From positions 24,261 through 88,260 of the forward strand of contig NZ_AYMQ01000077.1 in the NCBI RefSeq assembly GCF_000633355.1: 64,000 nucleotides of DNA. The letters run 5' to 3'. A model generated the notes under the pieces. The model was not told the origin of the DNA. It saw only the letters and a program-made list of their open reading frames with translations, and ran no database searches. A program made the position numbers and the translations under genes. Source of the stretch: Serratia sp. H1w (lineage in GTDB: Bacteria > Pseudomonadota > Gammaproteobacteria > Enterobacterales > Enterobacteriaceae). This document shows positions 9,527-16,988 of the stretch, in pieces; positions within the stretch are counted from its first letter, which is position 1; the number at the start of each line of letters is the position of its first letter.

Positions 9527-10717
9527 ATGGAACAAACATGGCGTTGGTATGGGCCGAACGATCCGGTTTCTCTGGATGATGTGCGGCAGGCAGGAGCTAC
9601 TGGCGTAGTGACCGCGTTGCACCAAATTCCGAATGGCGAAGTGTGGCCAGTTGAACAGATCAAGGCGCGTCAGGCTCTGTTGGCGGAAAAAGGGCTGGTG
9701 TGGTCGGTGGTGGAAAGTATTCCGGTGCACGAGGAAATTAAAACCCATAGCGGCAACTATCAACGCCACATCGCCAACTATCAACAATCGCTGCGCAACC
9801 TGGCTGCCTGTGGTATTGATACCGTTTGCTACAACTTTATGCCAATCCTCGACTGGACGCGCACCGATCTGGAATACCTGCTGCCGGACGGTTCCAAGGC
9901 ATTACGCTTTGATCAGATTGCCTTTGCGGCCTTCGATCTGCATATCCTGTGCCGCAACGGGGCGGAAAAAGATTATACCGCCGAAGAGCAGGCACAGGCG
10001 CAAAGCTATTTTAACGCCATGAGCGCAGCGGATATTGCCAAACTGACTGGCAACATCATTGCCGGGCTGCCAGGGGCGGAAGAGGGTTATACGCTCGATC
10101 AGTTCCGTGCCCGGCTGGCGGAATACGATCATATCAATAAGGCGCAACTGCGTGAGAATATGGCCGTCTTCCTGCGTGCTATCGTACCGGTAGCCGAAGA
10201 GGTGGGTGTCAGGCTGGCGGTGCATCCAGATGATCCACCGCGCCCGATCCTTGGCTTGCCACGCATTGTTTCCACCATCGAAGATATGCAGTGGCTGAAA
10301 GAGACGGTAGATAGCATCTATAACGGCTTCACCATGTGTACCGGTTCTTACGGCGTACGTGCGGATAACGATCTGGTGCGGATGATTGAAACCTTCGGCG
10401 ATCGTATTCACTTTACCCACCTGCGTGCCACCTGCCGGGAGGAAAACCCAAAAACCTTCCACGAAGGGGCGCATTTGCAAGGCGACGTGGATATGGTGGC
10501 GGTGGTCGAAGCGATCCTGACCGAAGAACAGCGCCGTCATAAGGCAGGCGATCGGCGGCCAATCCCAATGCGGCCCGATCATGGGCACCAGATGCTGGAC
10601 GATCTGAAAAAGAAAACCAATCCGGGCTATTCGGCCATCGGTCGTTTGAAAGGTTTGGCGGAGGTACGTGGGGTCGAGCTGGCGTTGAAGCGGCGGTTTT
10701 TCCCTGAGTTACTCTAG
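9527..10717 (+). CDS. uxuA: D-mannonate dehydratase
   Basis: Dehydrates D-mannonate to 2-keto-3-deoxygluconate in glucuronate breakdown. The 396 aa match the UxuA family in length (394 in E. coli) with the start [19 protein letters not shown]. Metal-site segments are visible: [26 protein letters not shown] and MRPDHGHQM (His/Cys/Asp ligands of the TIM barrel). It is preceded by a GGATAAATCA spacer and faces a convergent hairpin shared with efpL. It is divergent from the fructuronate reductase that makes its substrate. Confidence 0.97.
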   Translation: MEQTWRWYGPNDPVSLDDVRQAGATGVVTALHQIPNGEVWPVEQIKARQALLAEKGLVWSVVESIPVHEEIKTHSGNYQRHIANYQQSLRNLAACGIDTVCYNFMPILDWTRTDLEYLLPDGSKALRFDQIAFAAFDLHILCRNGAEKDYTAEEQAQAQSYFNAMSAADIAKLTGNIIAGLPGAEEGYTLDQFRARLAEYDHINKAQLRENMAVFLRAIVPVAEEVGVRLAVHPDDPPRPILGLPRIVSTIEDMQWLKETVDSIYNGFTMCTGSYGVRADNDLVRMIETFGDRIHFTHLRATCREENPKTFHEGAHLQGDVDMVAVVEAILTEEQRRHKAGDRRPIPMRPDHGHQMLDDLKKKTNPGYSAIGRLKGLAEVRGVELALKRRFFPELL

Positions 10718-10724
10718 CAAAGCA

Positions 10725-10745
10725 GGGCGCAATCAGGTTGCGCCC
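10725..10745. terminator. Shared uxuA/efpL terminator
   Basis: GGGCGCAA/TTGCGCCC 8-bp stem with a 5-base loop between two convergent stops (10717 and 10757). The T-run is poor on both sides. Confidence 0.65.
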
Positions 10746-10756
10746 CCTACCGTTGA

Positions 10757-11329
10757 CTAGTCTGCGCGGCTCATATAGCGGCGTTCTGCAATATGAATGC
10801 GGATTTTGTCACCGCTGCTCAGATACTCAGGGACCAGAATGGTCAGGCCGGTCGCCATGGTGGCCGGTTTGTTACGCGCACTGGCAGAAGCGCCCTTGAT
10901 GCCCGGTGCAGTTTCCACAATTTCCATATCCACGGTCTGTGGCAGTTCCAACGCCAGTACCTGACCATCCAGCGTCAGCACTTGCATACCTGGCAGGCCC
11001 GCCTCAGGGATGAACAGCAGCTCATCTTCGATCTGATCTTTCTTGAAGATATACGGGGTGTAGTCTTCATCGTCCATGAACACATACTCTTCGCCGTCAA
11101 TATAAGAGAAGTTGACCTTGCGGCGGGACAGGCTGATGGTGTCCAGAATATCATCACCTTTAAAACGTTCTTCTACCTTCAGCCCGGTACGGACATCGGA
11201 GAAGCGCATTTTATACAGCGTGCTGGCACCACGGGCGCTTGGACTCTGGACATCGATGTCCTTCACCAGCAGCAGTTTGCCGTTGTAATTGATCGCCATA
11301 CCGCGCTTGATTTCGTTCGCTCTTGCCAT
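10757..11329 (-). CDS. efpL: EfpL (YeiP), elongation factor P-like protein
   Basis: Paralogue of EF-P that relieves ribosome stalling at proline-containing motifs. The 190-aa protein has the three-barrel EF-P layout, and the acceptor-like loop reads SPSARGAST with an arginine at the tip where EF-P has its modified lysine. This is the distinguishing EfpL feature. The C-terminal signature lies around [18 protein letters not shown]. The start [11 protein letters not shown] matches YeiP. It is a single-gene unit with an AGGGTAATCC-type ribosome site. Confidence 0.95.
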   Translation of the reverse strand: MARANEIKRGMAINYNGKLLLVKDIDVQSPSARGASTLYKMRFSDVRTGLKVEERFKGDDILDTISLSRRKVNFSYIDGEEYVFMDDEDYTPYIFKKDQIEDELLFIPEAGLPGMQVLTLDGQVLALELPQTVDMEIVETAPGIKGASASARNKPATMATGLTILVPEYLSSGDKIRIHIAERRYMSRAD

Positions 11330-11421
11330 TGGATTACCCTGTCAAAATAGATTTTAGGAAGTTGCGACAAGTTACTCGCGCCGTGCTTTTCAGGCAATAG
11401 CCACGCGTAAAAAGACTGGGG

Positions 11422-11443
11422 AAAAGGGCGGTCATGGCCGCCC
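11422..11443 (-). terminator. Candidate mtr terminator
   Basis: On the minus strand GGGCGG-CCATGA-CCGCCC is followed by TTTTCC, about 70 bases past the mtr stop. Good stem, short T-tail. Confidence 0.55.
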
Positions 11444-11475
11444 TGATACTGATGACATTGTAAACAGGACAATCG

Positions 11476-11503
11476 CGTAGGGTCGCTGCATGCTGCGACC
11501 GTG
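11476..11503. repeat. Dispersed palindromic repeat GTAGGG(T/G)CGC..GCATGC..GCG
   Basis: GGTCGCTGCATGCTGCGACC forms a near-perfect palindrome after GTAGG. A sister copy, GTAGGGGCGCCGCATGCTGCGCCC, occurs at about 30350-30374 next to the REP-like element. This type of short GCATGC-centred palindrome is a common intergenic repeat in enterobacteria. Confidence 0.5.
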
Positions 11504-11515
11504 TGGTTCTGGCGA

Positions 11516-12760
11516 TTATTTAAACACTGGCAGCAGATCTAACAACGTCAGCACGTGGGCTACGGCGTTGATCGCCCCAAACAGGATGATGAACAGGATC
11601 ATGCCTTGGCCGCCGGGTGCACGATAGCCTGCCTGTGGGAAACGGCGGCGGCTGGCACGTGCCATCATGGCAGGGACGATCACTGCCCAAATGGTGGCAG
11701 CCAGGCCAGCAAAGCCGATGGCGTACAGGAAACCGTTCGGGAACAGTAACGCGGCTACGGTTGGCGGTACAAAGGTAACCAATGCCGATTTGGTACGGCC
11801 TGCCTGGTTATCCTTGAACTTGAAGAAGTCAGCGAGGAAATCGAACAGCCCCAGTGACACCCCCAGGAACGAACTGGCCAGCGCCATATAAGAGAAGGCG
11901 TTCAGCAGTTGGCCCACCGCATGGCTACTGGAAACGTTACCCATCTGTTTGAGCAGGCTGCCAATATTTCCTCCTTCGGCGATCACCTGCTTGAAGGCGT
12001 CACGGGCAATATTGCCCTGGATCACATACTGCCACAGGATATAGATCGCCAATGCCAGCAGGGTGCCATACACCAGGCTGCGCACCACGGCACCGCTGTC
12101 TTTTTGATAATACTTCACCAGGCCAGGCACGTTGCCGTGGTAGCCGAACGATGTCAGCAGGTAGGGCAGTGCTGCCAGCGCATATGGCAGGTAATTAGCG
12201 TCGCTATCGCCTTGGTTGAACAATACGGCAGGCTGCACGTGGGTAAACATATCGCCGACGGACAACACAAAGGTGATCACCATACCGCCAATCAGAATGG
12301 TGCTCAGGCGGTCAACGGCGCGGGTGGATAACCAGACGATAAAGGCCACGATAATGGCAAATACCAACCCGGACAGGGTTTGGTTGGCTCCGAAGACGCC
12401 TTCCAGCGTATGGGCAATGATCGAACCGCCCGCCGAGATATAGGCATAGGTCAGAATATAGAGGACGAAGGTGATCGACAGGCCGTTAAGGGTATTCCAG
12501 CCCTTGCCAAGCAGATCTTTGACCACGGTGTGGAAGCTGGCACCTGCCGGATAATTCATAGTGGCTTCCAGGATCATCAACCCGGAGATCAGCATACAGA
12601 ACCAGGTATAAATCAGCAGTGCCACGGAGCCGCTGAACCACACGCCAGAAGTCACGATAGGGATGGAGAACATACCTGCACCTACAGCGGTGCCGGCAAT
12701 GATCATCGCGCCACCGAGTACGCAAGGGCGGGAAAGCTTCTGGATGGTGTCCGCAGACAT
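11516..12760 (-). CDS. mtr: Mtr, high-affinity tryptophan permease
   Basis: Aromatic amino acid:H+ symporter of the HAAAP family, 414 aa (same length as E. coli Mtr), about 11 TM segments. Diagnostic blocks are the N-terminal GGAMIIAGTAVGAGMFSIP, YTWFCMLISGLMILEA, LPYLLTSFGYHGNVPGLVKYY and the C-terminal FPNGFLYAIGFAGLAATIWAVIVPA. A TrpR-type operator upstream favours Mtr over TyrP or TnaB. In E. coli mtr lies elsewhere, so its position between efpL and the Hcp island is a local rearrangement or a lineage-specific location. Confidence 0.9.
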   Translation of the reverse strand: MSADTIQKLSRPCVLGGAMIIAGTAVGAGMFSIPIVTSGVWFSGSVALLIYTWFCMLISGLMILEATMNYPAGASFHTVVKDLLGKGWNTLNGLSITFVLYILTYAYISAGGSIIAHTLEGVFGANQTLSGLVFAIIVAFIVWLSTRAVDRLSTILIGGMVITFVLSVGDMFTHVQPAVLFNQGDSDANYLPYALAALPYLLTSFGYHGNVPGLVKYYQKDSGAVVRSLVYGTLLALAIYILWQYVIQGNIARDAFKQVIAEGGNIGSLLKQMGNVSSSHAVGQLLNAFSYMALASSFLGVSLGLFDFLADFFKFKDNQAGRTKSALVTFVPPTVAALLFPNGFLYAIGFAGLAATIWAVIVPAMMARASRRRFPQAGYRAPGGQGMILFIILFGAINAVAHVLTLLDLLPVFK

Positions 12761-12796
12761 GATTGCTCCTGAATGGCCGTTGGCCTTGAGTTCTTT

Positions 12797-12816
12797 TGTA
12801 CTAGCTCAATGGTACA
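12797..12816. promoter_or_regulatory. TrpR operator of mtr
   Basis: TGTACTAGCTCAATGGTACA, 37 bases upstream of the mtr start, matches the E. coli mtr/trp operator pattern (TGTACT-N8-GGTACA half-sites with CTAG). This predicts tryptophan repression through TrpR. TyrR boxes were not evident. Confidence 0.7.
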
Positions 12817-12935
12817 TGCGTGATGTGTGCATGTAAAGCGAAGATTTTGCTGGGTTGGTGCAGTATTCAGCGGTTAGGAGCATCACTTTATCTATTGTGA
12901 TGTATGGCAGGGGATGATCACCATGGGAATGCAAC

Positions 12936-13331
12936 TCATCGACAAAGTGATAAATCTTTTACGTAAGTGGTTGGTGACTGCCATGATATCCTGTCGCACG
13001 TTAAATAACCGGCATTCTTCAACTTATAGTCAACATAAAAAGAAATAGGTAAACTGATAACAAGTGAGATAAACATTAGATAAACTAAATATCGAGTAAC
13101 GCCTTTGTCGTATTTTGGGCGTTTATTAAATATAAAATAATATATACCGCTAACCATTGCATATAATAGCAGTGGACAGGTGAGTAAACCTATAACAACG
13201 GAAGCGGAGAAAGTTATTTCATCCGCCATGAATACTAACGCTAGCATATACTGGCAGACCAATAGGGTTACAAATGAAAAGAATATTAAGAGCGCCGTTG
13301 CTAGCACTAATTTAGTATATTTATTATTCAT
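12936..13331 (-). CDS. DUF1240 membrane protein, copy 2 (candidate immunity protein)
   Basis: A 131-aa protein with four predicted TM segments. I choose ATG at 13331 (MNNKYTKLVLATALL) because it aligns with copy 1; the longer frame from 13505 only overlaps hcp. It shares with copy 1 the core DEITFSAS and a nearly identical tail GYLTCDRISWQSPTTYVKDLSLC. The family is recognised as DUF1240. Its position after hcp in a small AT-rich cassette suggests an inner-membrane immunity protein against a membrane-acting effector. That is inference from context; no activity is known to me for the family. Confidence 0.7.
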   Translation of the reverse strand: MNNKYTKLVLATALLIFFSFVTLLVCQYMLALVFMADEITFSASVVIGLLTCPLLLYAMVSGIYYFIFNKRPKYDKGVTRYLVYLMFISLVISLPISFYVDYKLKNAGYLTCDRISWQSPTTYVKDLSLCR

Positions 13332-13395
13332 AAGTGTCTTAACGTTAAAATGTTCAATAAACAACCGCCATAAAATCTGGCGGTTACTCACTAAA

Positions 13396-13875
13396 TCAAT
13401 AAACTTGCTCGTCCCAAATGCTATAACCCGAGGTGCCGGAAATATTATGCTGCCAATCAATGCTTTTATAAGATAATGAAATGATCTCGTAGGGTTGACC
13501 ATCATTTTGTGTCAGCGCATTTGGGCAGTGCTGGGTTATGTCTGAGATATAGGCATCTTTAAGCTTGATGGTATAAAACACTTCTAAAGTCCCGGCCGGA
13601 TTGACACGGTACATATACAATACAATTTGTAGTTTTTCATTGTTTGATATCGCCATGCCAAGCAAAGGCGATGACTTATCAATCGGCTTGGTTATTCTGA
13701 CTGGTTGGTGGGAGACATTTTGCATTCTGGATATATTATGATCGAAAGCAAGAATGTAAACTTGATCCTCATGTCCTTTTTGACATCTATTACCGATGGA
13801 GTCAAGAGTCGAGCAACCAGCGGATATCAAGCCCTGTTTAATACCATTAATGCTTGCATAAATCAAATTGGCCAT
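13396..13875 (-). CDS. hcp: Hcp, type VI secretion tube protein (orphan)
   Basis: 159-aa Hcp1-family protein: start MANLIYASINGIKQGLISAGC, the conserved HEDQVYILAFDHNISR-type strand, VSHQPVRITKPIDKSSPLL, and the ending SGTSGYSIWDEQVY. Hcp rings form the inner T6SS tube and can carry effectors in their lumen. No other T6SS structural gene is in the window, so it is an orphan copy that depends on a main cluster elsewhere. It lies between two DUF1240 genes and downstream of the YafU-like effector candidate on the same strand, which suggests one secretion cassette. Confidence 0.92.
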   Translation of the reverse strand: MANLIYASINGIKQGLISAGCSTLDSIGNRCQKGHEDQVYILAFDHNISRMQNVSHQPVRITKPIDKSSPLLGMAISNNEKLQIVLYMYRVNPAGTLEVFYTIKLKDAYISDITQHCPNALTQNDGQPYEIISLSYKSIDWQHNISGTSGYSIWDEQVY

Positions 13876-13900
13876 AAATCCCTCTATGTAATGGTAAATG

Positions 13901-14302
13901 TTATTTGCAAAGTGATAAATCTTTTACATACGTTATTGGCGACATCCAAGAAATTTTATCGCACGTTAAATAACCATCGTGTTTAAGTTTGTAGCCCACA
14001 TACAAGGATACAGGCACACTAAAAAATAATGAAGTTAACGCTAGCATGATTAAATATTTACTGATTAAAATGTTATGTTTTGGCTGCCTGTCGTAAATAA
14101 AGAAAAAAACGGAGCAAGAAAAAGTATAAAGTATTATTGGTGATGCAAAAAAGCAAACAAATATAGAAGCTGAAAATGTTATTTCATCCTTCATTAATAT
14201 CAATGAGGTGACGTAGCTGTAAATCAATAACGATAAGCAAATGAATGTAATCAGCAACGCTGTTGCCCCTAATACTTTCCAAAATCGATTGCTCACACTC
14301 AT
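13901..14302 (-). CDS. DUF1240 membrane protein, copy 1 (candidate immunity protein)
   Basis: 133-aa, four-TM paralogue of the gene at 12936. Its ATG overlaps the TGA of the extended effector frame (ATGA, 14302-14299), which implies translational coupling to that gene. The two DUF1240 copies are strongly alike at the C-terminus (CDKISWMSPITYVKDLSLCK), and less so in the TM regions, as often seen for duplicated immunity genes. A role in protecting the inner membrane against the adjacent effector is inferred. Confidence 0.72.
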   Translation of the reverse strand: MSVSNRFWKVLGATALLITFICLSLLIYSYVTSLILMKDEITFSASIFVCFFASPIILYTFSCSVFFFIYDRQPKHNILISKYLIMLALTSLFFSVPVSLYVGYKLKHDGYLTCDKISWMSPITYVKDLSLCK

Positions 14303-15251
14303 CTTCTTAACCCATTAAGAATGTATTGAAAGTTTGCTTCCGGGGTTCTTGGTTTTACCTTTATCCCTTCTTTCAATAACGCTATTAATTTGTTGCTTAT
14401 TCCATAATGTTTATCGATGGCATCTAAACCGGCAACAATAAAAAAGCCAACAAAAAAACTATTGCGGCAACAGCAATAATGCTACCACCTACAGCTGCTG
14501 TTGCAGTTAAAAATACACCTAGTGCATAAGACGCAACCGTGGTAATGGCTAACTTAGCCATGTCCATAGTTATATTTCCTATAAAGTCTGCCAAAGTATA
14601 ATCGTCTTTAAAGATGCTTTCTATAATTCTATAGCCTAAAGAAAAGACGATGCAGAACCTCACGCCTCTCATTATTCCAGCAGTAATACCTTGTTGCCCA
14701 ATACCCATCGCTAACATTTGTGGATGATTGGCGGCATACCGTGTACCAGTGATAGTTCGTCTAAGCCCTGCATAGCCTGATATATGGATAAGGTTTACTC
14801 CATTTGCTCCTGTGAACACTGTGGCAGTTATTCCGAACCTTTTGAATTCACTAATAACATCATATAATCCGCGCATGTCATTGATATTTCCTGCATAAGT
14901 GGAAACAGGATCGGTAACTTTAAATACGGAGGATATGACATTTTTCGGCTCAAGGCCTCTGGAGAACGCATCGCCACGGCTGGTACTTTGTTGCTCAAAG
15001 CCCCTGGCGAATGCTTCTCCGCGGCCCGTACCTGGATTTTTAGGGCGGCGAGAGTCGATGTCTTCAAGGATACTTTTTGCCTCAGCAATCGTGAGGACGA
15101 CGTGGTATTGCGTATTATCGCTTAAGGCTTTTTCCAGCCCGATGGAGTCAAGAAACTCATGCTGGGGCTTTAGCTGGTTGATCCCGACATTGCCCTTCAG
15201 GAAGTCCCCCATGTAGCCTTCCCAACTCGGGTTGAAATTTTTATCTGACAT
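14299..15251 (-). CDS. YafU-like membrane-inserting T6SS effector candidate, frame split by -1 shift
   Basis: The zero-frame product is 275 aa and stops at 14424. After a soluble N-terminal 170 residues, with a repeated RGEAFARGFE/RGDAFSRGLE segment, comes a C-terminal domain starting LADFIGNITMDMAKLAI with a hydrophobic hairpin. E. coli YafU has the same layout: FLGDFSMDVAKAVI, a hydrophobic hairpin, then a hydrophilic tail. Here the tail (GLDAIDKHYGISNKLIALLKE...) is in the -1 frame, reached at T TTT TTA (14445-14439). It ends in a TGA overlapping the next ATG, and the full product would be 317 aa. Either programmed frameshifting, a recent indel or a sequencing error explains this. A pore-forming or membrane-targeting role is inferred from Hcp/DUF1240 neighbours. 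Confidence 0.65.
14439..14445 (-). other. In-frame slippery heptamer T TTT TTA
   Basis: On the coding strand the codons are GCT TTT TTA. This is the X XXY YYZ form of the classic U UUU UUA -1 frameshift site. Slipping here moves exactly into the frame that continues to 14299. No obvious downstream stimulatory hairpin or upstream internal SD was seen. Confidence 0.45.
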
Positions 15252-15397
15252 GAAATCACTCCATTGATAGTTCTAAGCTTGCCACTCCATGAAAAATAAA
15301 CTCTAGCACCATTGGTAAGATTTGTGAATGAGTATAACTTAATGCGGCGTTCTGCTATTGTCTCGCCACATAATCAGCCCCGCCAAGAGAATCGTAG

Positions 15398-15652
15398 ATG
15401 GACTGCCGTCCCGACTGTGGTGCCTGCTGTATCGCACCTTCGATTTCCAGCTCGATCCCTGGTATGCCTAACGGCAAACCGGCCAATACCCGTTGCATCC
15501 ATCTGGACCAGCAACTACGCTGCGGGCTGTTTCATTCGCCGCTACGCCCCAAAGTCTGCGGCAGCCTCCAGGCCAGCCGTGAGATGTGTCACGACCGCCG
15601 TGACGAGGCGCTGATCTACCTGGCCAAGCTGGAGGTGGATACTGCGCCTTGA
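15398..15652 (+). CDS. yeiW: YeiW, small YkgJ-type cysteine-cluster protein (UPF0153)
   Basis: 84 aa, with the pattern CRPDCGACC near the N-terminus and later [22 protein letters not shown]...MC. These cysteines form the putative Zn/Fe-S cluster of the CxxCxxCC family. It aligns along its full length with E. coli YeiW. Biochemical function is unknown. Its 3' end overlaps the convergent setB 3' end by 37 bp, an antisense arrangement also suggested by the shared synteny. Confidence 0.88.
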   Translation: MDCRPDCGACCIAPSISSSIPGMPNGKPANTRCIHLDQQLRCGLFHSPLRPKVCGSLQASREMCHDRRDEALIYLAKLEVDTAP

Positions 15653-16827
15653 ACGTCCTTCAGTCGCCACATGCACAGCACGGCACCTAGCACCATCGCC
15701 AGCGCGAAGTAAAATACCGCGTGATAGCTCCACATTTCAGCCACGATGCCGGCGATCGAACCGGCAATGATCCAGCCAACGCGGGTGGTATTGGTAAATA
15801 GCGTGGTGGCGGCACCGGCTTGCCCTGGCATCAGATCCTGGAAATAGAGCATACCAATCCCCGCCAGCACGCCGATAAACACCGCGTTCAGCAGTTGCAG
15901 GGCGATCAGTTGCCAGGTTCCGGTAATAAACAGCAACCCGGCATAGAACAGCACCCCGGCAATCACCGCACAACGCATCAGGAAACGCTTGCCAAAGCGT
16001 TGGGCCACCATGCCTGCCAGCAACATGGTCGGGATTTCCAGCCCGGCAGCGGTCCCCATCAGTATCCCCGCCAGCTTTTCCGGCAGGTGCAGTTCCCGCA
16101 CCATATACAACGGCATATTGATCAAATACATGCTGTTGGCCGTCCACATGAATGTACAGGCCATAAACAGCAATAAAGTATCGCGGCGGTTCTGGCGTGG
16201 GGCTTCCAGCGCAGCTCCGCCGGTGCTCTGCACTTTTGGCATGGAGGGCAACATTTTCCATACCAGCGCTCCGCAAAGAATAAAGGCAGCGGCGGCGGCC
16301 AGGTACATCACCTTAAAACCAAACCCCAATGCCAGCGCAAAGGCGATCGGTGGGCCAATCACCCAGGCCAGTGACACCTGAGCACGCAAGATAGAGCTGA
16401 ACATCACCGTTTCCCGCCCGGTGTGCTCGGCATGTTCCCGTGCCAGGGCAAACATCTGCGGGTTGGCGGTGGAGCCGAAGCTGCTCAACAGCACGCCGAC
16501 GAACAGCAGCAGGTAATAGTTACGGTTCCAGGCGAACAGCGCGCAGGACAATGCGCCTAGCATGCAGCAGAGAAAGATCAGCGATTTGCGATCGCCCCTT
16601 TTATCTGAGCGGCTAGCAAGAAACTGGCTGACCAAAATGCCGATCACCGCGCTGCCAGTAAAGAACAACCCGACCATCGTTGGCCGCACGTTCACTTCGG
16701 TGGAAAGGAACAGACTCAGCGTGGGGGTCTGTAAGGCACCGGCAATCCCGGTGAGAAAAGCCACGACCAGAAATGCCAACGAAGTTAAATCGGGCAAGCG
16801 TCGCGTTGCCGCAGTTGAAGTACGCAT
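15616..16827 (-). CDS. setB: SetB, MFS sugar efflux transporter
   Basis: 12-TM major facilitator (403 aa) of the sugar efflux SET family, which in E. coli exports glucose and lactose-type sugars. Conserved SetA/B segments include [22 protein letters not shown], the loop [14 protein letters not shown] (MFS motif A) and [20 protein letters not shown]. The gene order setB-fru is conserved with E. coli except for the inserted tor genes. Physiological substrate here is not provable from sequence. Confidence 0.92.
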   Translation of the reverse strand: MRTSTAATRRLPDLTSLAFLVVAFLTGIAGALQTPTLSLFLSTEVNVRPTMVGLFFTGSAVIGILVSQFLASRSDKRGDRKSLIFLCCMLGALSCALFAWNRNYYLLLFVGVLLSSFGSTANPQMFALAREHAEHTGRETVMFSSILRAQVSLAWVIGPPIAFALALGFGFKVMYLAAAAAFILCGALVWKMLPSMPKVQSTGGAALEAPRQNRRDTLLLFMACTFMWTANSMYLINMPLYMVRELHLPEKLAGILMGTAAGLEIPTMLLAGMVAQRFGKRFLMRCAVIAGVLFYAGLLFITGTWQLIALQLLNAVFIGVLAGIGMLYFQDLMPGQAGAATTLFTNTTRVGWIIAGSIAGIVAEMWSYHAVFYFALAMVLGAVLCMWRLKDVQGAVSTSSLAR

Positions 16828-16940
16828 AAAGGTGAATAACTAGCCAAAGAGAAAGGAGACGCGCGAATAATACGCTCGTTTAAAAAAAACAAAAACCGGT
16901 TTCAATCAAGGAAAGGGTAACTAGATTTTATCTTTCGGCA

Positions 16941-16974
16941 GGAAAAGAGCGGGGCGATGTCACCATCACCCCGC
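16941..16974 (-). terminator. torYZ terminator
   Basis: Minus strand GCGGGG...CCCCGC with CTCTTTTCC tail, 15-48 bases past the torZ stop. Stem of 6 strong GC pairs with a 14-base loop that can extend partly. Confidence 0.6.
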
Positions 16975-16988
16975 GCTGGGCTTGGCGG

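Noticed and set aside
13332..13505. N-terminal extension of DUF1240 copy 2
   Set aside because: The extra 58 residues are another frame of hcp; the paralogue starts at the position matching 13331.
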